Shown here in pieces: positions 63,497-64,000 of a stretch of 64,000 nucleotides of DNA (the stretch's first letter is position 1; each line of letters starts with the position of its first letter). Both the position numbers and the translations under genes were made by a program. The DNA lies in contig NZ_CADIKM010000001.1 in NCBI RefSeq assembly GCF_902859895.1, forward strand, positions 186,001 to 250,000. The letters run 5' to 3'. This DNA is from Pararobbsia alpina. Its GTDB lineage: Bacteria; Pseudomonadota; Gammaproteobacteria; Burkholderiales; Burkholderiaceae. Under the pieces are notes generated by a model. That model worked only from the letters and a program-made list of their open reading frames with translations. It searched no databases and was not told the origin of the DNA.

Positions 63497-64000
63497 TTAG
63501 TCGGGTGTGGGGAGCAGCGTCGCGGCTTCGGCCCGCGCCGCGCCGGCTAGCATCGAGAGACTGACTTGATTGGTGTAGTACAGCGGCCGGCGCTTGGTTT
63601 CGTTAAACGTGCGTCCGACATATTCGCCAATAACACCCAGCGTCATGAGCTGCACGCCGCCAAGAAACAGCATCACGATCATGAGCGATGGATATCCGCG
63701 CACGGCATCGCCATAGACAACTGCCTTCCAGAACACGAAAGCGCCGTATGAGAACGCCAGCAACGAGGTACACAGGCCCAGGTAGGTCGCATACCGGAGC
63801 GGGGCCGTGGTAAACGATGTAATGCCTTCAAGAGCGAAATTCCAGAGCTTCCAGTAATTCCATTTCGTCTTGCCCGCATAGCGTTCGTCCCGACGGTAAG
63901 GAACAGCGATTTGCGTGAAGCCAATCCAGGCGAACAGGCCTTTCATGAATCGATGCTGCTCGCGCAGCGGCCGCAGTGCGTCGACCGCACGGCGCGACAA
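63497..64000 (-). CDS. GtrB-like polyprenyl-phosphate glycosyltransferase, C-terminal part (start outside the window)
   Basis: Only the last 167 residues are in the window; the frame runs off the right edge. This part contains the end of the family 2 catalytic domain (LREQHRFMKGLFAWIGFTQIAVPYRRDERYAGKTKWNYWKLWNFALEG) and two membrane segments typical of DPM1/GtrB/ArnC-like enzymes, which load a sugar onto undecaprenyl phosphate at the cytoplasmic face. Together with GtrA it fits the usual gtrA-gtrB pair. Confidence 0.92.
   Translation of the reverse strand: MSRRAVDALRPLREQHRFMKGLFAWIGFTQIAVPYRRDERYAGKTKWNYWKLWNFALEGITSFTTAPLRYATYLGLCTSLLAFSYGAFVFWKAVVYGDAVRGYPSLMIVMLFLGGVQLMTLGVIGEYVGRTFNETKRRPLYYTNQVSLSMLAGAARAEAATLLPTPD

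Overview
The window is high-GC, densely packed bacterial DNA that reads as a chromosome segment of a Burkholderiaceae member (Burkholderia, Paraburkholderia or a close relative). Evidence for this is the gene order ileS-lspA-coaBC-dut, the divergent clpAS and cspA block, two unrelated isocitrate dehydrogenase genes side by side, a second EF-G gene, and the style of the transport operons. No tRNA, rRNA, CRISPR array, insertion sequence or prophage gene was recognised. The assignment comes from recognising protein families by eye; no database search was run.

Layout. 1-5.0 kb (+): end of ileS, lspA, coaBC, a luciferase-like flavin oxidoreductase, a 12-bp tandem repeat, and dut, closed by a two-way terminator. 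5.1-7.7 kb (-): clpS-clpA. 8.3-9.5 kb (+): cspA and a small unknown gene, separated by about 700 bp of non-coding DNA that carries large palindromes. 9.7-13.4 kb (-): monomeric and dimeric icd. 13.6-18.2 kb (+): rluE, a small exported Lys/Ala-rich protein, a DUF192 protein, and a second fusA. 18.7-25.6 kb (+): an EAL-domain protein, then a translationally coupled dipeptide-type ABC transporter.

26.1-35.3 kb (-) is a guanidine-utilisation operon. It is headed by a sequence that fits the guanidine-I (ykkC) riboswitch and encodes two DUF1989 proteins, a biotin-dependent guanidine/urea carboxylase, allophanate hydrolase, and an ABC permease and ATPase. No solute-binding protein gene is present. 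35.3-39.1 kb holds a flavin reductase and an uncommon pair, a RimK-like ATP-grasp enzyme next to a SerC-like aminotransferase, embedded in looser and partly non-coding DNA that may be an acquired segment.

39.2-48.7 kb (-) is a D-arabinitol catabolic operon: binding protein, two permeases, HAD phosphatase, ATPase, arabinitol 4-dehydrogenase, xylulokinase and a SorC-type regulator. The product of the dehydrogenase, D-xylulose, is the substrate of the kinase. 49.3-50.4 kb (+) is a galactonate-dehydratase-like enzyme.

50.6-60.5 kb (-) is a tightly coupled envelope operon: a small exported protein, an RND efflux pump (adaptor, HAE1 pump, outer-membrane factor) and then pqiABC, with junctions that overlap or nearly touch from the pump gene to pqiC. 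An orphan FixJ-type receiver lies just upstream, and near-identical palindromes precede both the receiver gene and the efflux block. The window ends with an OxlT-like transporter, a GtrA-like flippase and a GtrB-like glycosyltransferase cut by the window edge.
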